A program made the translations under genes and the position numbers. From contig CM019713.1 in NCBI GenBank assembly GCA_009760885.1, forward strand, positions 24,374,427 through 24,438,426: a DNA stretch of 64,000 bases, given 5' to 3'. The notes below the pieces were generated by a model, which worked only from the letters and a program-made list of their open reading frames with translations, made no database searches and was not told the DNA's origin. Shown one piece after another: positions 33,643 to 45,224 of this stretch (position 1 is its first letter; each line of letters begins with the position of its first letter). This DNA is from Achatina immaculata. Lineage: Eukaryota; Mollusca; Gastropoda; Stylommatophora; Achatinidae.

Positions 33643-33837
33643 GTAAAGTATTTGTGATGTAATGTATTTTAAAAACTACCATTTGATTCATAACTGTGAT
33701 AAACAGGAAGCAGGTATGCAAGCTGAAGATAACAGATAAATTTAGTAATTTATCTATAATAAAGTTACTTTCCTGGCCTGGCACAAACCATGATGCCATC
33801 TTGTGCTGCAGTGATCATTTATTTTCAGTTGGTAATA

Positions 33838-33990
33838 TATCTCTCTTCCTCTCTCTCTCTTTCTCATTCTCTCTCTCTCTCTTTCTCTCTTTCTCTTTTT
33901 TTCTCTTTCTCTTTTTCTCTCTCTTTCTCTCTCTCTCTTTTTCTCTTTTTCTCTTTCTCTGTCTCTCTCTCTCTCACTCCCTCCCTCCCT
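33838..33990. repeat. CT/CTTT microsatellite
   Basis: A 150-bp pyrimidine tract of TCTC and TTTTCTCT units, followed by (CCCT)n. Polypurine/polypyrimidine sequence of this type can form triplex DNA. Confidence 0.93.
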
Positions 33991-34039
33991 TCAACATTAA
34001 AAGTCTTTAAAGTTCATTATGCAGATATAATATGGCAGT

Positions 34040-34175
34040 TGTAGAAATAGGTACCAGGCCCTTTCTTGAACTGGGAAATGATAGGCAGCCATGCCATGGT
34101 ACCAGCTACATCACACTTCCATGTGTGTTACCAGTGCCAGGAAACTAAGGACGCTAATGGTATCTACCATATTCC
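34040..34175 (+). mobile_element. SINE body fragment
   Basis: GGTACCAGGCCC, GGCAGCCATGCCATGGTACC and ATCACACTTCCATGTG align with the body of the SINE at 28627. The tRNA head is missing. Confidence 0.6.
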
Positions 34176-34965
34176 TCAGTCTTACATCCTTCCCTTGCTG
34201 CTAAACATTACATAGGGCCCGCATGGTAGTTTGCCAAGATTTCCTGTCTTTGCCAAGTTTTTCATTCTCATCAAGGGATGTTATGCCCACTGAACTGACC
34301 TCTCTTAACAATGTCCTCTTTAGAGTTTCACGTGGTCGACCTATTTTTTCTTCAGCCTGTTGTGTTCCACTTGATAGCTTGTTTGGGGATTCTCTGATTG
34401 TTTCTTCTCATCATATGACTGACATATGTCCATCTTCTTTTTCTGATCACCCATGAGACAGGTTGTTGTTTGCTCATTTGTCTTATCTCTGCATTGTTCT
34501 TGAATTCATTCCACTTTATACCGAGTATTTTCCTTAGGCATTTCTTTTTGAAAGAGTCTAATTTTTTGTCTATTTCTTTAGTTGTTTTCCAATTTTCACA
34601 TGCATAAATGAGGGTGGATATCATATTCGAATTGAATAATCTTAACTTGGTTTTTTGCTTATAACTTTTGAATTCCATATGTTATCAAGATTATTGAAGG
34701 TCAGAGCTGCTTTTACAATTCGAATTCTAACTTCATTTCTGGTGTCACCATCCTGGTCTATGTAGTTGCCGAGATATGCAAATTGGTTTACCTCTTCAAC
34801 AGCTGTTCCTTCTATGTATATTTTTCCTTCGTGGTTAATGAGAAGTTTCATTATTTTTGTTTTATCCTTGTTAATTTCAAGTCCTGTTTTACTATCCATT
34901 GAAGACAAGGTATCTGTTTTTTCTTGCATTGATTTCACATTGTCAGAGAGTGGATACAAGAAGAT

Positions 34966-35395
34966 CATTGTTTGACTGTGAGGATGATGGAAGATGAATT
35001 TGGTGTAAACCGAGAGACCATTTATAAAATGTTAAGCAAGAAAAAATTTGCTTGCCAGTTTGTACCACATTCATTGTCTGATGACCTAAAACATCAGTGT
35101 GTTGGGTATGCAAAAGACATCATCAAAATGTGTCGCAGAAATAAACATACACAAACAAGACAAAAACGTATAACTAAATGAAAACTCTCGAAAAAGGCTC
35201 ACGCCAAAATACTGGATGTTGTATGTTTTTCATTTATACATTCCCATCTCACTCTCATACTTTCTATTCATTTTTTCTCACTTTTCTCACTTGACTCACT
35301 CCCTCTGCCACCTTGTAAAACTACACCATACACCTCTATCTACCTTTATTATTTGAACCAGTTTTACTGCAGTCGCCTTCCCTTTTATCTAGTAC
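34966..35395 (+). mobile_element. mariner N-terminal piece joined to a foldback-family arm, inside RTE-B
   Basis: 34966-35160 encodes MTVRMMEDEFGVNRETI and LSDDLKHQCVGYAKDIIKMC, matching 1171-1350 of the first mariner. 35163-35395 matches one arm and the outer flanks of the inverted repeat at 10114-10313 (AAGGCTCACGCCAAAATACT, CCAGTTTTACTGCAGTCGCC). Neither has its own element ends here, so the block replaced the RTE-B RT core. Confidence 0.7.
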
Positions 35396-35791
35396 CTGTT
35401 AACCCCTTTTGTATGTTATATAGAGTTTTGCAGTCTCCTGTTTTTGCTGCCTTCTCTGCTTCTTTCACAATATTGTCCATGTATTCTCTTTTATCCCTTC
35501 TAGCTGAACTTTTTACTTTATTGTCTAGTTCTTTGTATGTTGCTTTTGTCAAGTCTCTTCCAAGATGTCTTTACATTCAACATGGCTAATTTGGCTGCTC
35601 ATCTTTAATGTATGGATTTCCATGTGTTATCTGATATCCATGCTTTTCTACTCGTTTTCTGCAGTCCAGCACTTGTTTTAGCTGCTGTAATTATGGCTGT
35701 TCTGTAAGAGTTCCATAATTCATCTATATCTGTCTCCTCTACCTCACTGAATGTAGCAAACTGTTTGGTAAGTTACAGATTAAAATTACTC

Positions 35792-36190
35792 TTAGATTTT
35801 TTCATCCTGTAGACTTTGACTGTTTATCTTTCTGAGTATTGATTTCTTGTGTTGGCTTTTCAGTTTTAGTCTTATTTTCCCTATACACAGATTGTGATCA
35901 CTGTTGACATCTGCACCCCTATATGCTCTTACATCTATCAGAGATGTTCTGAACTGCTTTCTAATACAAAAATGATCTATCTGATTTCTGGTTCTATCAT
36001 CTGGAGATATCCATGTTGTTTTATGTATCTCTTTATATGGAAATATTGTTCCTCCAATGACAGTGCCATTTGTTAGACATATTTCAATTAACCTTTCTCC
36101 ATTCTGATGTATCATATCAATCCCTTCTTTCCCCATTACTTTTTGAACATCTGAGTTATCTTTTCCTACCTCAGCACTGAAGTCTTCCAT
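35792..36190 (-). pseudogene. RTE-B AP endonuclease, C-terminal half
   Basis: The frame reads MEDFSAEVGKDNSDVQKVMG, then ERLIEICLTNGTVIGGTIFP, HKTTWISPDDRTRNQID and DVNSDHNLCIGKIRLKLK. WISPDDRTRNQID and SDHNL are the usual endonuclease end motifs; MEDFSAEVG replaces GDFNAKVG. It is the only endonuclease portion of RTE-B in the window. Confidence 0.8.
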
Positions 36191-37041
36191 GACAACTAAG
36201 ATGTCATGTTTAGGGATTTTGTTAATGAGTTTTGTAGCTGGTGATAGAAATTGTCTTTTATTTCATCATCTGCATCGTTTTTGGGTGCATAGCATTGTAT
36301 GATTGTCATTCTTCCGTGTCTTATTTGGAATCATACTCTCAATATACAGCTGTTCACTGGTTCCCAAACTCTTTACTCCTTACTCCAAACTCTTTACTCC
36401 TTACTCTGTAAGGCTCTTTGCTGCTGCAGTTGACTACTCCTTCTTGATATTTCCCATCGTCTCTGCTGAATGTATGATTAACTTACGGCTTTCTGCTGAT
36501 CTTTTCCCTGCTTCTGTCCATTGAATTTCACTGATTCTCAGTACATCTAGGTGGTATCTACCCATTTCTTGGATTACCTGAGCAGTTTTTTATGGTGCGG
36601 CCATTGTTCTTACATTCCAGAATCCTATCTTTGTCACATATTTGGGGCCAGTGAATGTGATCTTTTAGTTGTTGTCTGGGCTTGTCTGAGTTGGTGTCCT
36701 CGATTAGTTTTGTTGCAAGTTTCCATAACAGTTGGTTTTTCCCCCCATAGGTCTTAGGATAATGTTGCTGGTCTTATGTCCAGCTCCCATTTTACGATAT
36801 GTGTTGATGCAAAAGATTCATACAAAAGTATGCAGGCAAGAGCATTAAAAAGCTCCTGCCATCTTTTACTTCAATATTCCTCAGTGGCATGGTAAAAAAA
36901 AATCAAGGAAAATACTGGCACTTAATACCATGTTGTGCATGTGCCTCAAAAGTGGCTTAAAAGCATAACACGGGGCAATCTTTACTTCCAATTTTCTTTT
37001 TTAAAATGTGTATGTTCTTATTTCTCATTTCTTCCCTCCAG

Positions 37042-37183
37042 AAGCACTTTATTATTTAAGTCCATCAGACAGAATGCAAGTTCTGTTAGAAGACTGTGAC
37101 TATGAGGACACGTCACTGATGCTTCAAGCTTTAGATCATCTGGACAATTCTGACTTCAGAGTCAGCAGTAACTTTGTTTGCAA
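37042..37183 (+). CDS. Module 5, type I exon
   Basis: Acceptor TTCCCTCCAG; EALYYLSPSDRMQVLLEDC ... DFRVSSNFVC and AA before donor GTATGT. Two cysteines (C2, C3); C1 is absent. Phase 1 in, phase 2 out. Confidence 0.88.
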
Positions 37184-38454
37184 GTATGTTGTGTAGTCAA
37201 ATTTTGTGTAGCCAAATTTTGTGTAGTCAAATGTGCCATAATGTTCGTGGTTTTCGTTTGCTGGTTTAATCAGATCATCATCAACAACCTTCATCACAAA
37301 TAGGCATAGAAAACCAGAAAAGAAAAAGTGTTAGCTACTTTTTGTATTGCTGATCTTCTCTTTCTTATTTTCTAGAGTTCAGTCTGAAATATTCATCTGC
37401 TTTTGCACTAGGATATTTTGCTTGGTGAGTATCAAAGAAGTGACATAAACACCATATTGAAGGAGTTACATAATGAAGGGGTGACAAATATATTTATTAC
37501 TCATAAAAACATATTTCAAAGTGAAAAATCATACAAGTCATTCTGCTTCTTGATCTTTTCAGTGACCTTCTTTTATGAACTCCTTTATCATTGATTTCCT
37601 AACTCTAACCATAAACTTTTACCTTAATCTGCAATCCTAACTCATTGATGATCCCTTTCCCCTGGTGACAACTGTGTTAAGAACACACTTATCTTAATAT
37701 GGTCTTTGTGAGACAGGGAACATAGATCTGATTGTTTAAAAACTCTGACCTATTTCTGTAGCCCAGAAATCTGTAGCAGTCAACACTAATTGTAAATGTT
37801 ATTTTTGTAAAATGTAATGTCAGGTTGGTGGACAGTGGGGACATGGAGATCGCCGGCAGGGATGAGGAAAATCTGATGTGAAACCAATGAATCCAGGACG
37901 TGACAAGCCTATGGGTCTCTACAACAATGACTATCAGAATGATGTAAACAAAACAGCCAGCAAACTATAGGTGGCAGGGAATGGATATCACTGAAGCACT
38001 CATCACATTCCTCATCCCAAAGTCTCTGTGGAACTGTCTCAAAGCTGTCTGGCAAACCAGTATGCACTCTGGCTCTGATGTGGAGAAGGGGCTAGTACAA
38101 CCACCAGAGGCTGGAAAACAAAGTATGGCCAGGTCAGCTACACCACTGTCTTCATGGCAGTCCGAGCAAGACCACAGTCTGCCCTGCCAAGGAAAGGTGC
38201 TAAGTCAGAATTACCCAGCCAGAAGACGCATCGCAAAAATCAGGGTACTACGCATTATTTCTAATGAAATGTCCATATCTGCAGTTTTCAAACATGGTGC
38301 TCGCCCTGTGAAGACTAACCAGGCAGGTGCAGTGCTGGGTCCCCTGCCTCGAAAGAGGTCCTCTCAAATTGTCCTGTGAAGCTAGGAGATATGAGAGTAG
38401 AGCTACTGGCCAGAAAATACAACAACAGCAAACTGCCAAAAAGCAAGAACTTAA

Positions 38455-38990
38455 ACTAATGCAATGGAATGCTGAGGATATCAGCAGTGTTAGAGATGGC
38501 TATAGCAACAGGTGGAACTAGAGAACATACTCTTCACAGAGCAGGAGTACAGGAGACACACCTAACCAAAGATGCCGCCTTTAAAATCAGAGGCTACCAG
38601 TAGATTAGATCAGACCGACAGGACAGAAGAAAAGGAGGAGTACTCACACTTGTTAAGAATAACATCAGCGCATGTCAGGTGGGAGTGTTCATGGAAGGAG
38701 CCGAATATCAGATGATCCATCTAAAAACCAGTAATACAGGCTTCCACCTCCTTAACTATTACTGTCCTAATGACTGTCCACTTGCTCTGGAGACAATCCC
38801 ACACAAAGAGAGACTGATGGTCTGTGGAGATTTTAACAGCCATTCCCAGAGCTGGGGCTATGACCACATAGACAAGAGAGGAGAGGAAATTTAGAGGTGG
38901 CAGGATGATAATGGACTTCTCCTGATAAACCAGCCAGCATTTTACTCAAGGGTGTGGCATACAACCTCAGCACCAGATCTGGCATTTCAC
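38455..38990 (+). pseudogene. I/Jockey-type AP endonuclease
   Basis: In order: LKLMQWNAEDIS (usual MQWNANGI), VQETHL, GGVLTLVKNNISACQ, FHLLNYYCPNDCP, then VCGDFNSHSQSWGYDHIDKR with the catalytic GDFNSH. It then shows SAPDLAFH near the SxxD site. There are three or more stops. This GDFNSHSxxWGY form separates it from the RTE-type GDFNAK endonuclease. Confidence 0.8.
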
Positions 38991-39730
38991 TCTCCACACC
39001 TGAAGTAGAACATTACATGCAAAGTTGGAAAACAACTTGGAGGTAGCTACCATTGACCAGTCTTCCTGACAATAGAAAATGAATTCATTAACACCAGTAG
39101 CCCTCTCCCCTGATGGAACTATAAAAAAGCAAACTGGACAATGTACAGACATCGTACAAGTATCCTGGTGGGACAGCTGTCCATAGGAGGTAAGAATATT
39201 AACAACTTAGTGAAGGAATTCAATGCTTGTATCCTTCAGGCCACCAATGAAACCATTCCCAGAGGAGCTCATAGGGACTATAAACCATACTGGTCTAGTG
39301 AGCTGGGAAAACTCCATGATGATGTGGAAACAGCTCAAAAGCAAGCAGAAAATAGACCATGCCAAGAAACCACAATAATTACCAACATGCTAAGGCCAAA
39401 TTTCAGAGAGCCAAACTGCAAGCCAGGCGGGAAAGTTGGAGAGAGAAAACAGAGTCCCCAGACTTTGAAAAAGATGGAAGGAAAGTGTGGAAGCTAATCA
39501 AACAGTTAAACGATGAGAGCACTGGAAGAAGTACAAAGATTACAATAATAGAGGATGGGAAAACTCTTACAGGTAAGCAGGTAGCAGATCACTTTACTCG
39601 CATGTTTACACAAAACTGCAACTTTGATATCCATCCAGAGAAAAAGCATACAGTGTGCATTGACCCACAGTATGAAGAAGAACAAGGCATAAAAGTGGAG
39701 GTCATGGATCACATGCAGCGAGTTAGACCT

Positions 39731-39920
39731 CTCTCTCTCTCTGAACCTTAAGTGCCCAGGGCACATGGGGCTTCTGCAAGGGTTTTCCACAAATGCCTGT
39801 CTTTCGCCTTTTTTTCTGCTCTTGCCCAGGTGAGCCCTCTATTGCTCAACATCCTTTCTGTTGTTCTTCTCCATGTCTCTTTTGGTCTACCCTTACTTCT
39901 GCTCCCCTGTGGTGTCCATC
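39731..39920 (-). mobile_element. RTE-C LINE, short 3' fragment
   Basis: The CTCTCTCTCTCTGAACCTTA start on the + strand is the reverse of the RTE-C GA tail. The sequence matches 50729-50925. It stops where the host I-type element resumes at GCAGTCGGTAAACTC. Confidence 0.8.
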
Positions 39921-40252
39921 TTAGCAGTCGGTAAACTCAAACCAAGGAAATCATCAGGACCAGATGGAGTGTCCAATGAAATGATCAAGAACCTGGGAAT
40001 GACACCAATGGTAAAACCATTGGATATTTTCAATATGTGCTGGAGCACAGGTAAGGTACCTCAAATCTGGAAGGAAGCAAGCATGACACCACCGCTAAAG
40101 TTAGGAAAGAACAGCAATACAGCCTCTAGCTACAAGCCAATCAGTCTCACTAGCTGCCTATGCAAAATGATGGCATGCATCACTGACCTGAGGCTAAAAT
40201 GGTACCTAAAAAGTGAAAACCTTCTCATTCCACAACAAGCAGGATTTAGGCT

Positions 40253-41455
40253 GTACATCCTTCCTGTGCCATTAAACATCACATAGGGCTCGCATAGTTG
40301 TTTGCCAAGTTTTCCTGCTCTTAGCGAGTCTTTCAACTTCATCAAGGGATGTTATGCCCACTAAACTGGCTTCTCTTAACAATGTCCTCTTTAGAGTTTC
40401 ATGTGGTCGATCTCTTTTTCTTCGGCCCGTTGTGTTCCACTTGATAGCTTGTTTTAGTATTCTCTGATTGTTTCTTCTCATCACATGGCCTACGTATGTC
40501 CATCTTCTTTTTCTGATCAACCATGAGACAGGTTGTTGTTTGCTCATCTGCCTGCCTTATCTTTGCATTGTTCTTGAATTCGTTCCAATTTATACAGAGT
40601 ATTTTCCTTATGCATTTGTTTACAAAACAGTCTAATTTGTTGTCTATTTCTTTTGTTGATTTCCAGCTTTCACATGCATAAATGAGGGTGGATATCACAT
40701 TTGAATTGAATAATCTTAACTTGGTTTTTGTACTTATAACTTTTGAATTCCATATGTTCTCAAGATTTTTTAAAGACAATGCTGCTTTTGCATTTCTAAC
40801 TTCCTTCCTGGTGTCACAATCTTGGTCTATGTAGCTGCCAAGGTATGCAAATTGGTTTATTTCTACATTCCTCCTACATATTTTGCGGCTTTGTTGTTAG
40901 CCATTGATTCACTGCTGTTTCAATTTCATTCAGTGTAACTTCATCTAAGTTGACATTTAGTTGTGGGACTGGTAAATTGGTTTCAAGATTTATTAATTCA
41001 TTTGGGTGTGGTCGATTAAATGTTTCTTGGAAATGTTCAGCCCATCTTTGCTTTTGGTCTTTACTTGATGTTAATAGGTTGATTGTTTTGCTAAAGACTA
41101 GTCTTTCTCTGGAGGTAATAGCACCTGTTAGCTTCTTCTGTATGTTATATAGTTTTGCTGTCTCCTGTTTTTGCTGCATTTTCTGCTTCTTTTGCCATAT
41201 TGTCCATATATTCTCTTTTGTCTCTTCTACTGAACTTTTTACTTTATTGTCTAGTTCTTTGTATGTTGCTTTTGCCAAAACTTTTCCAAGATCTGTCTTT
41301 ACATTCAACATGGCCAATTTGGCTGCTTTTCTTTCATGTATGTATTTCCATGTGTTATCTGATATCCATGCTTTCCTACTTGTTGATTTCAGTCCAGCAC
41401 TTGCTTTTGCTCCATGATTATGGCTGTGCTGTATGAATTCCATAATTCATCTATA
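40253..41455 (-). mobile_element. RTE-B LINE with internal deletion, nested in the I-type element
   Basis: The tail starts CATCCTTCCTGTGCC on the + strand. The minus strand carries the linker frame (41443-40874, ending INQWLTTKPQ), then jumps to the thumb and C-terminus (40800-40272: WNSKVISTKTKL, YACESWKSTKEID, RRKRDRPHETL). About 0.9 kb with motifs A-C is missing. Host RT resumes on either side (QQAGFR before, DLYISQEIEDTF after). Confidence 0.82.
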
Positions 41456-42044
41456 TCTGCAGTACAAAAGATCAAATGACCTATATATCTCTCAAGAGAT
41501 TGAGGACACATTCCAAGACAAAAACCTTGTACTAGCAGCTTGGATAGACCTGAGGAAAGCCTTTGATTAAGTATGGAAAAAAGGTCTGCTCTGGAAACTA
41601 AAAAACTTCAATGTGAGTGGAAGACTGTACAACTGGATAAAGTCCTGTTTACACAATAGAAGAGCAATAGTAGTAATGGATGGGCACAAAAGCCAGAAAG
41701 CACTGCTGCGACATGGTGTACCACAAGGAGGAGTCCTTTCACCTACACTATTCCTGGTATTCATTAATGACCTGGTCAAAACTGACCTGGAAGCAACACA
41801 TCAGCAATGCAGAAGCAAAAGCCAGAAGAAAACTAGCCTTACTAAGAAAATTGAGTAGAACCACATGGGGAGCCAGTGAGATAATCCTCAAGAATATATA
41901 TCAGCAAAGTATTCTACCACATTTAGAATATGGCTCAACATCTTGGTGCACAGCATCAAACACTACGCTGCATAATCTAGACAAGATACAAAATCAGTTG
42001 CTACGGATTATCGCAGGTGCCATGAGGTCCACACCAGTGATAGA

Positions 42045-43018
42045 GATGTAGAAAATAATTGATGTTAAAGTGCTATAAGAACGTAGAGACACAAAAAAAC
42101 ATCAAAAGCATATACTGGCAGCAATCATCAGCAATGAAGGTTGAGAACCAAATAGGAGCATTCCAAGACATAAAACTGGGAGTGAGACAAGGATGTGTTC
42201 TATCTCCTGACCTCTTTTCTTTGTGCAGCAAAAACATAATGAGAATTATATAGAGTTTGCGGGAATATCAATTGGTGGTTGCAACCTTAACAACTTAAGA
42301 CATCGTGGTTCATGAAAGTAAAAGTAAAGATCTCAGCCTGAATAAAAAGAAGACTGAAATGATGATTATCTCAAAGAAAAGAATACCACCAAAATGTAGC
42401 ATTACCATCAATGGCACAGAACTGAAACAAGTTGATAGATTCAAGTACTTAGGAATGATTACAACAGCTGATGGGAAATGTCACAACAAAATAAAAAGCA
42501 GATGTGCTCAGGCCAAGTCAGCATTCCAGAAAATGAGAAACATCTTGTGCAACAGATCCATATCAATGGAAACAAAATTCTGAGTACTTAAATGTTACAC
42601 CAAGCCAATTTTATTTTATGAGTGTGAAGCATGGTCCATGAATAAGAGAGTACAATGAGAAATGGAGGCCATGGAAATTTGGTTCATAAGAAGGATGTTG
42701 AAGGTACCATGGACATCTAAGAAAACCAATGAAGACATCTTAAGAGAGGCTGAAGTTAAAGGGCAAATTACAGCAAAGATCAGAAGCAGACAAGCGAGAT
42801 TTGTAGGACATTTTCTGAGAAGAGGAAAATTGGAACACATTGTGGCAACTGCAAAAATCGAGGGAAAAAGAGAAAGAGGAAGACAGAGAAAGAAGCCACT
42901 GGATAGGCTGTCAGTGTGGCTAGGAAGAAAGTCACCAGCGGATCTCATAATCAAGTCTAAAGACAGGGAATTGTGGAGATAAATGATCGCCTACGCCACG
43001 TGGCATGGCACTTGATTG
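42045..43018 (+). mobile_element. RTE-D2 LINE fragment (sister of RTE-D)
   Basis: It contains VENQIGAFQDIKLGVRQGCV, LSPDLFSLCSKNIMR, then a gap that removed YADD. It continues with LNKKKTEMMIISKKR, FKYLGMITTADGKCHN and WFIRRMLKVPWTSKK, and ends in a basic GKRERGRQRKK stretch. The tail GGCACTTGATTGATTGA shows a TTGA repeat in place of the GAT of RTE-D. Confidence 0.8.
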
Positions 43019-43270
43019 ATTGAAGTGGTTTCCATCTTTTTTTCTCTTTATCTCAATATTTATGTAATTTATTACTTGTATGCTCTTGAATTTTTATGAT
43101 TCAGACTCCAAATGGTATATTTTACTAGTAGGTAATAGTAGCCTTCTTCATTCTTATCTTTCGTCAGTATGAAAATAAAGATGCACTTACTCATTTTTTT
43201 TTCTCATCGTTCCAGTTACAAATATTATTATCTGGTCACTTATCTGTGTATTTATTTCTTTGATTTTCAG

Positions 43271-43413
43271 ATACAGAGACAATTTAGTTGATGTTATATT
43301 ATGTATGCAGGATAAGTTAACTTCATTCAGAAGGTATAGGATTCTCCATCAAAACTTGCCTGACGAGGATAGATGGAATGATGCACTGGACATTATATGT
43401 GGACCCAAAAAAG
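43271..43413 (+). CDS. Module 5, type II exon
   Basis: Acceptor TTGATTTTCAG; YRDNLVDVILCMQDKLTSFR ... NLPDEDRWNDALDIICGPKK, donor GTAGAG. Two cysteines (C4, C6), so module 5 has four. The LP-x(4)-RW-(N/D)-(N/D) block is shared with the module 3 type II exon (HLPTEKRWDNS). Confidence 0.9.
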
Positions 43414-43739
43414 GTAGAGATTTAGTTATGTACTTTTGCAAGGAATTGGTTCATCATCTGTCTAGAGAGAAGAGCTGTCTAGTCTAAAAGCAGAACTAAC
43501 AGTCAGTGGCAAGAACATTGTGATAACATGTTGCATCACAAAAACCTGGCATATAAGGAGAAGGATTGATGCAGTTCACACAGTGGTAAAGCCTAGTGCT
43601 GCTGCTGACTAGAACATCATCCCATGTTCATGTGCACACGGTGATGGACTGGGATTGCAAAACTGCTTTAGGGGACAAGCCAAAACTGTTTTTTTTTTTT
43701 TTTAATGGAAATTTTCCTTTCATGCCATAGATAATTTTA

Positions 43740-44688
43740 ATGTGTAAATTTTGGGGAACCTATAAAACAAGGGGTGCGACAAGGATGTGTACTATCTCCA
43801 GACCTTTTTTCTCTGTACAGCGAGAATATTCTAAGAACAATCATCACAGAACCAGGCATAAAAATTGGAGGATACAATATTAACAACCTTCGGTATGCTG
43901 ACGACACAGTACTGATAGCTGAGAACCAACAAGACCTGCAAAATCTCTTGGATAAAGTCGCCAAAGAAAGTGAACAGAAAGGCCTTACTTTGAACATCAA
44001 AAAGACAGAGACTATGGTTATATCTAAGAAACAGAATCCACCAGCATGCAGTATTAAATTAAACGGAACTATTCTAAAGCAGGTGCAGAAATTCAAATAC
44101 CTTGGAGCAGTAATAACTTCAGATGGGAAATGCAGAGCGGAAATTAGGAACAGAATAGGCCAAGCAAAGACTGCATTTCAGAGAATGAGAAACATATTAG
44201 CTAACACATCTTTATCAATGAATGTTAGAAAACGAGTCCTAAAATGCTATATTGAACCTATCTTATTATATGGAAGTGAATCATGGACAATAGGCAAGTC
44301 TGCACAAAAATCATTGGAAGCAGCAGAAATGTGGTTTATTAGAAGAATGTTGTGAATCCCCTGGACAGCAAAACTAACTAATGAAGAATGTATGAGAAGA
44401 GCTGGAGAGACAAAAAACCTTGTCAAAAAGATAAGAGAGAGACAATGTACTTTCATAGGACATGCAATGAGAAGAGGGGGCATTGAAAATATTATAACAA
44501 CAGGAAAAATAAAAGGAAGAAGATCAAGAGGAAGACCAAGAGAAATGATACTGGACAGTCTGACAGGATGGTGTGAGAGGAGATCACCAACTGAACTGAT
44601 GGCCTGCATGAAGGATCGGATACTCTGGAGAAGCATAATAGCCAACGCCAGTCGGCACAGTACATGATGATGATGATGAAATTTTGAG
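43740..44688 (+). mobile_element. RTE-D LINE, 5'-truncated
   Basis: It contains RQGCVLSPDLFSLYSENILR (motif B), LRYADDTVLIAENQQD (motif C, YADD kept), then FKYLGAVITSDGKCRAEI, YGSESWTIGKSAQKS, WFIRRML then a TGA, FIGHAMRR and GRRSRGRPREM. It ends in (GAT)n at 44668-44680. It was open to 44355 (193 codons) and, past the stop, to 44667. It is almost identical to 4914-5361, so both are recent. Confidence 0.87.
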
Positions 44689-44714
44689 GATTTTGTGTGC
44701 CCAAAATATTTGCA

Positions 44715-44860
44715 TCAACTTCTTCTGGAGTTGGGGAGGGAAAGGCAGCCAGGCATGAAACTGACCATGTCACCCTCTAGTGTGCTGACAGGTCAAGAAA
44801 AATATGGGCACTAACACCATATCCCTGTGTGCCTCTAAGGCATAACAGGATTACTTTACC
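44715..44860 (+). mobile_element. SINE body fragment
   Basis: CTTCTGGAGTTGGGGAGG, GGCAGCCAGGCATG and CCATGTCACCCTCTAGTGTG align with the body of the SINE at 28627. The tRNA head is missing. Between 44860 and 45225 I see only AT-rich intron. Confidence 0.6.
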
Positions 44861-45224
44861 TTTACTTTACATTTACCATTTTTGGCACACATGCTACCTT
44901 TCACCACACTAGGACATGAAGAAAATCATGAAAAAAGTTATAATTTTATATCATTATTAATATCATCATCATCACTGAGCAGACAGCAAAATCACAAGAT
45001 ACAATAACATTTGAAACAATAACAATTTTAGAAAAAACTGTTCCATGGAAAAATTTGTATGTATGAGATTTAAAAAATAAACCAAGATGATATTTATCAA
45101 TTCATTAGAAAAATATCATCAGTTATTAATATTCTTTATAATAATATAATATTCTTAAACATTCATAGAATGTAATAATGAGAAACACAGAATACACGTA
45201 CAATTAAAATAATGTTCAGTGAAT

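Larger units (their letters stand above)
34177..36800 (-). mobile_element. RTE-B LINE, rearranged copy
   Basis: On the minus strand: endonuclease remnants (36800-35792), the EN-RT linker (35650-35396), then a block of foreign sequence (34966-35395), then the RT thumb and C-terminus (34968-34177) with FAYLGNYIDQ, YACENWKTTKEIDKK and GIKWNEFKNNAEIRQM. The RT core with motifs A-C is absent. The 3' tail starts CCTTCCCTTGCTG on the + strand. Confidence 0.8.
37658..42040 (+). mobile_element. I/Jockey-type LINE, nested and degenerate
   Basis: The 5' region (37658-38262) is what the F elements share. AP endonuclease follows (38455-38990), then a linker (39141-39730), RT N-part (39930-40250: LKPRKSSGPDGVSNEMIKNL), RT middle (41460-41790: GVPQGGVLSPTLFLVFINDL) and the thumb (41795-42040: TWKQHI, ILPHLEYGSTSWC). 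RTE-C (39731-39920) and RTE-B (40253-41455) pieces interrupt it. The YADD block between FINDLV and TWKQHI is deleted, so it is inactive. Confidence 0.8.

Noticed and set aside
33696..34044. Open frames rich in Ser/Leu/Phe
   Set aside because: Produced by the CT microsatellite.
37981..38379. 132-codon frame as ORF1 of the I-type element
   Set aside because: The frame is not preserved in F copies and has no zinc-knuckle or RNA-binding motif; may be 5' leader only.
38679..38894. Short endonuclease-like frame as a host gene
   Set aside because: It is one piece of the stop-ridden I-type AP endonuclease.
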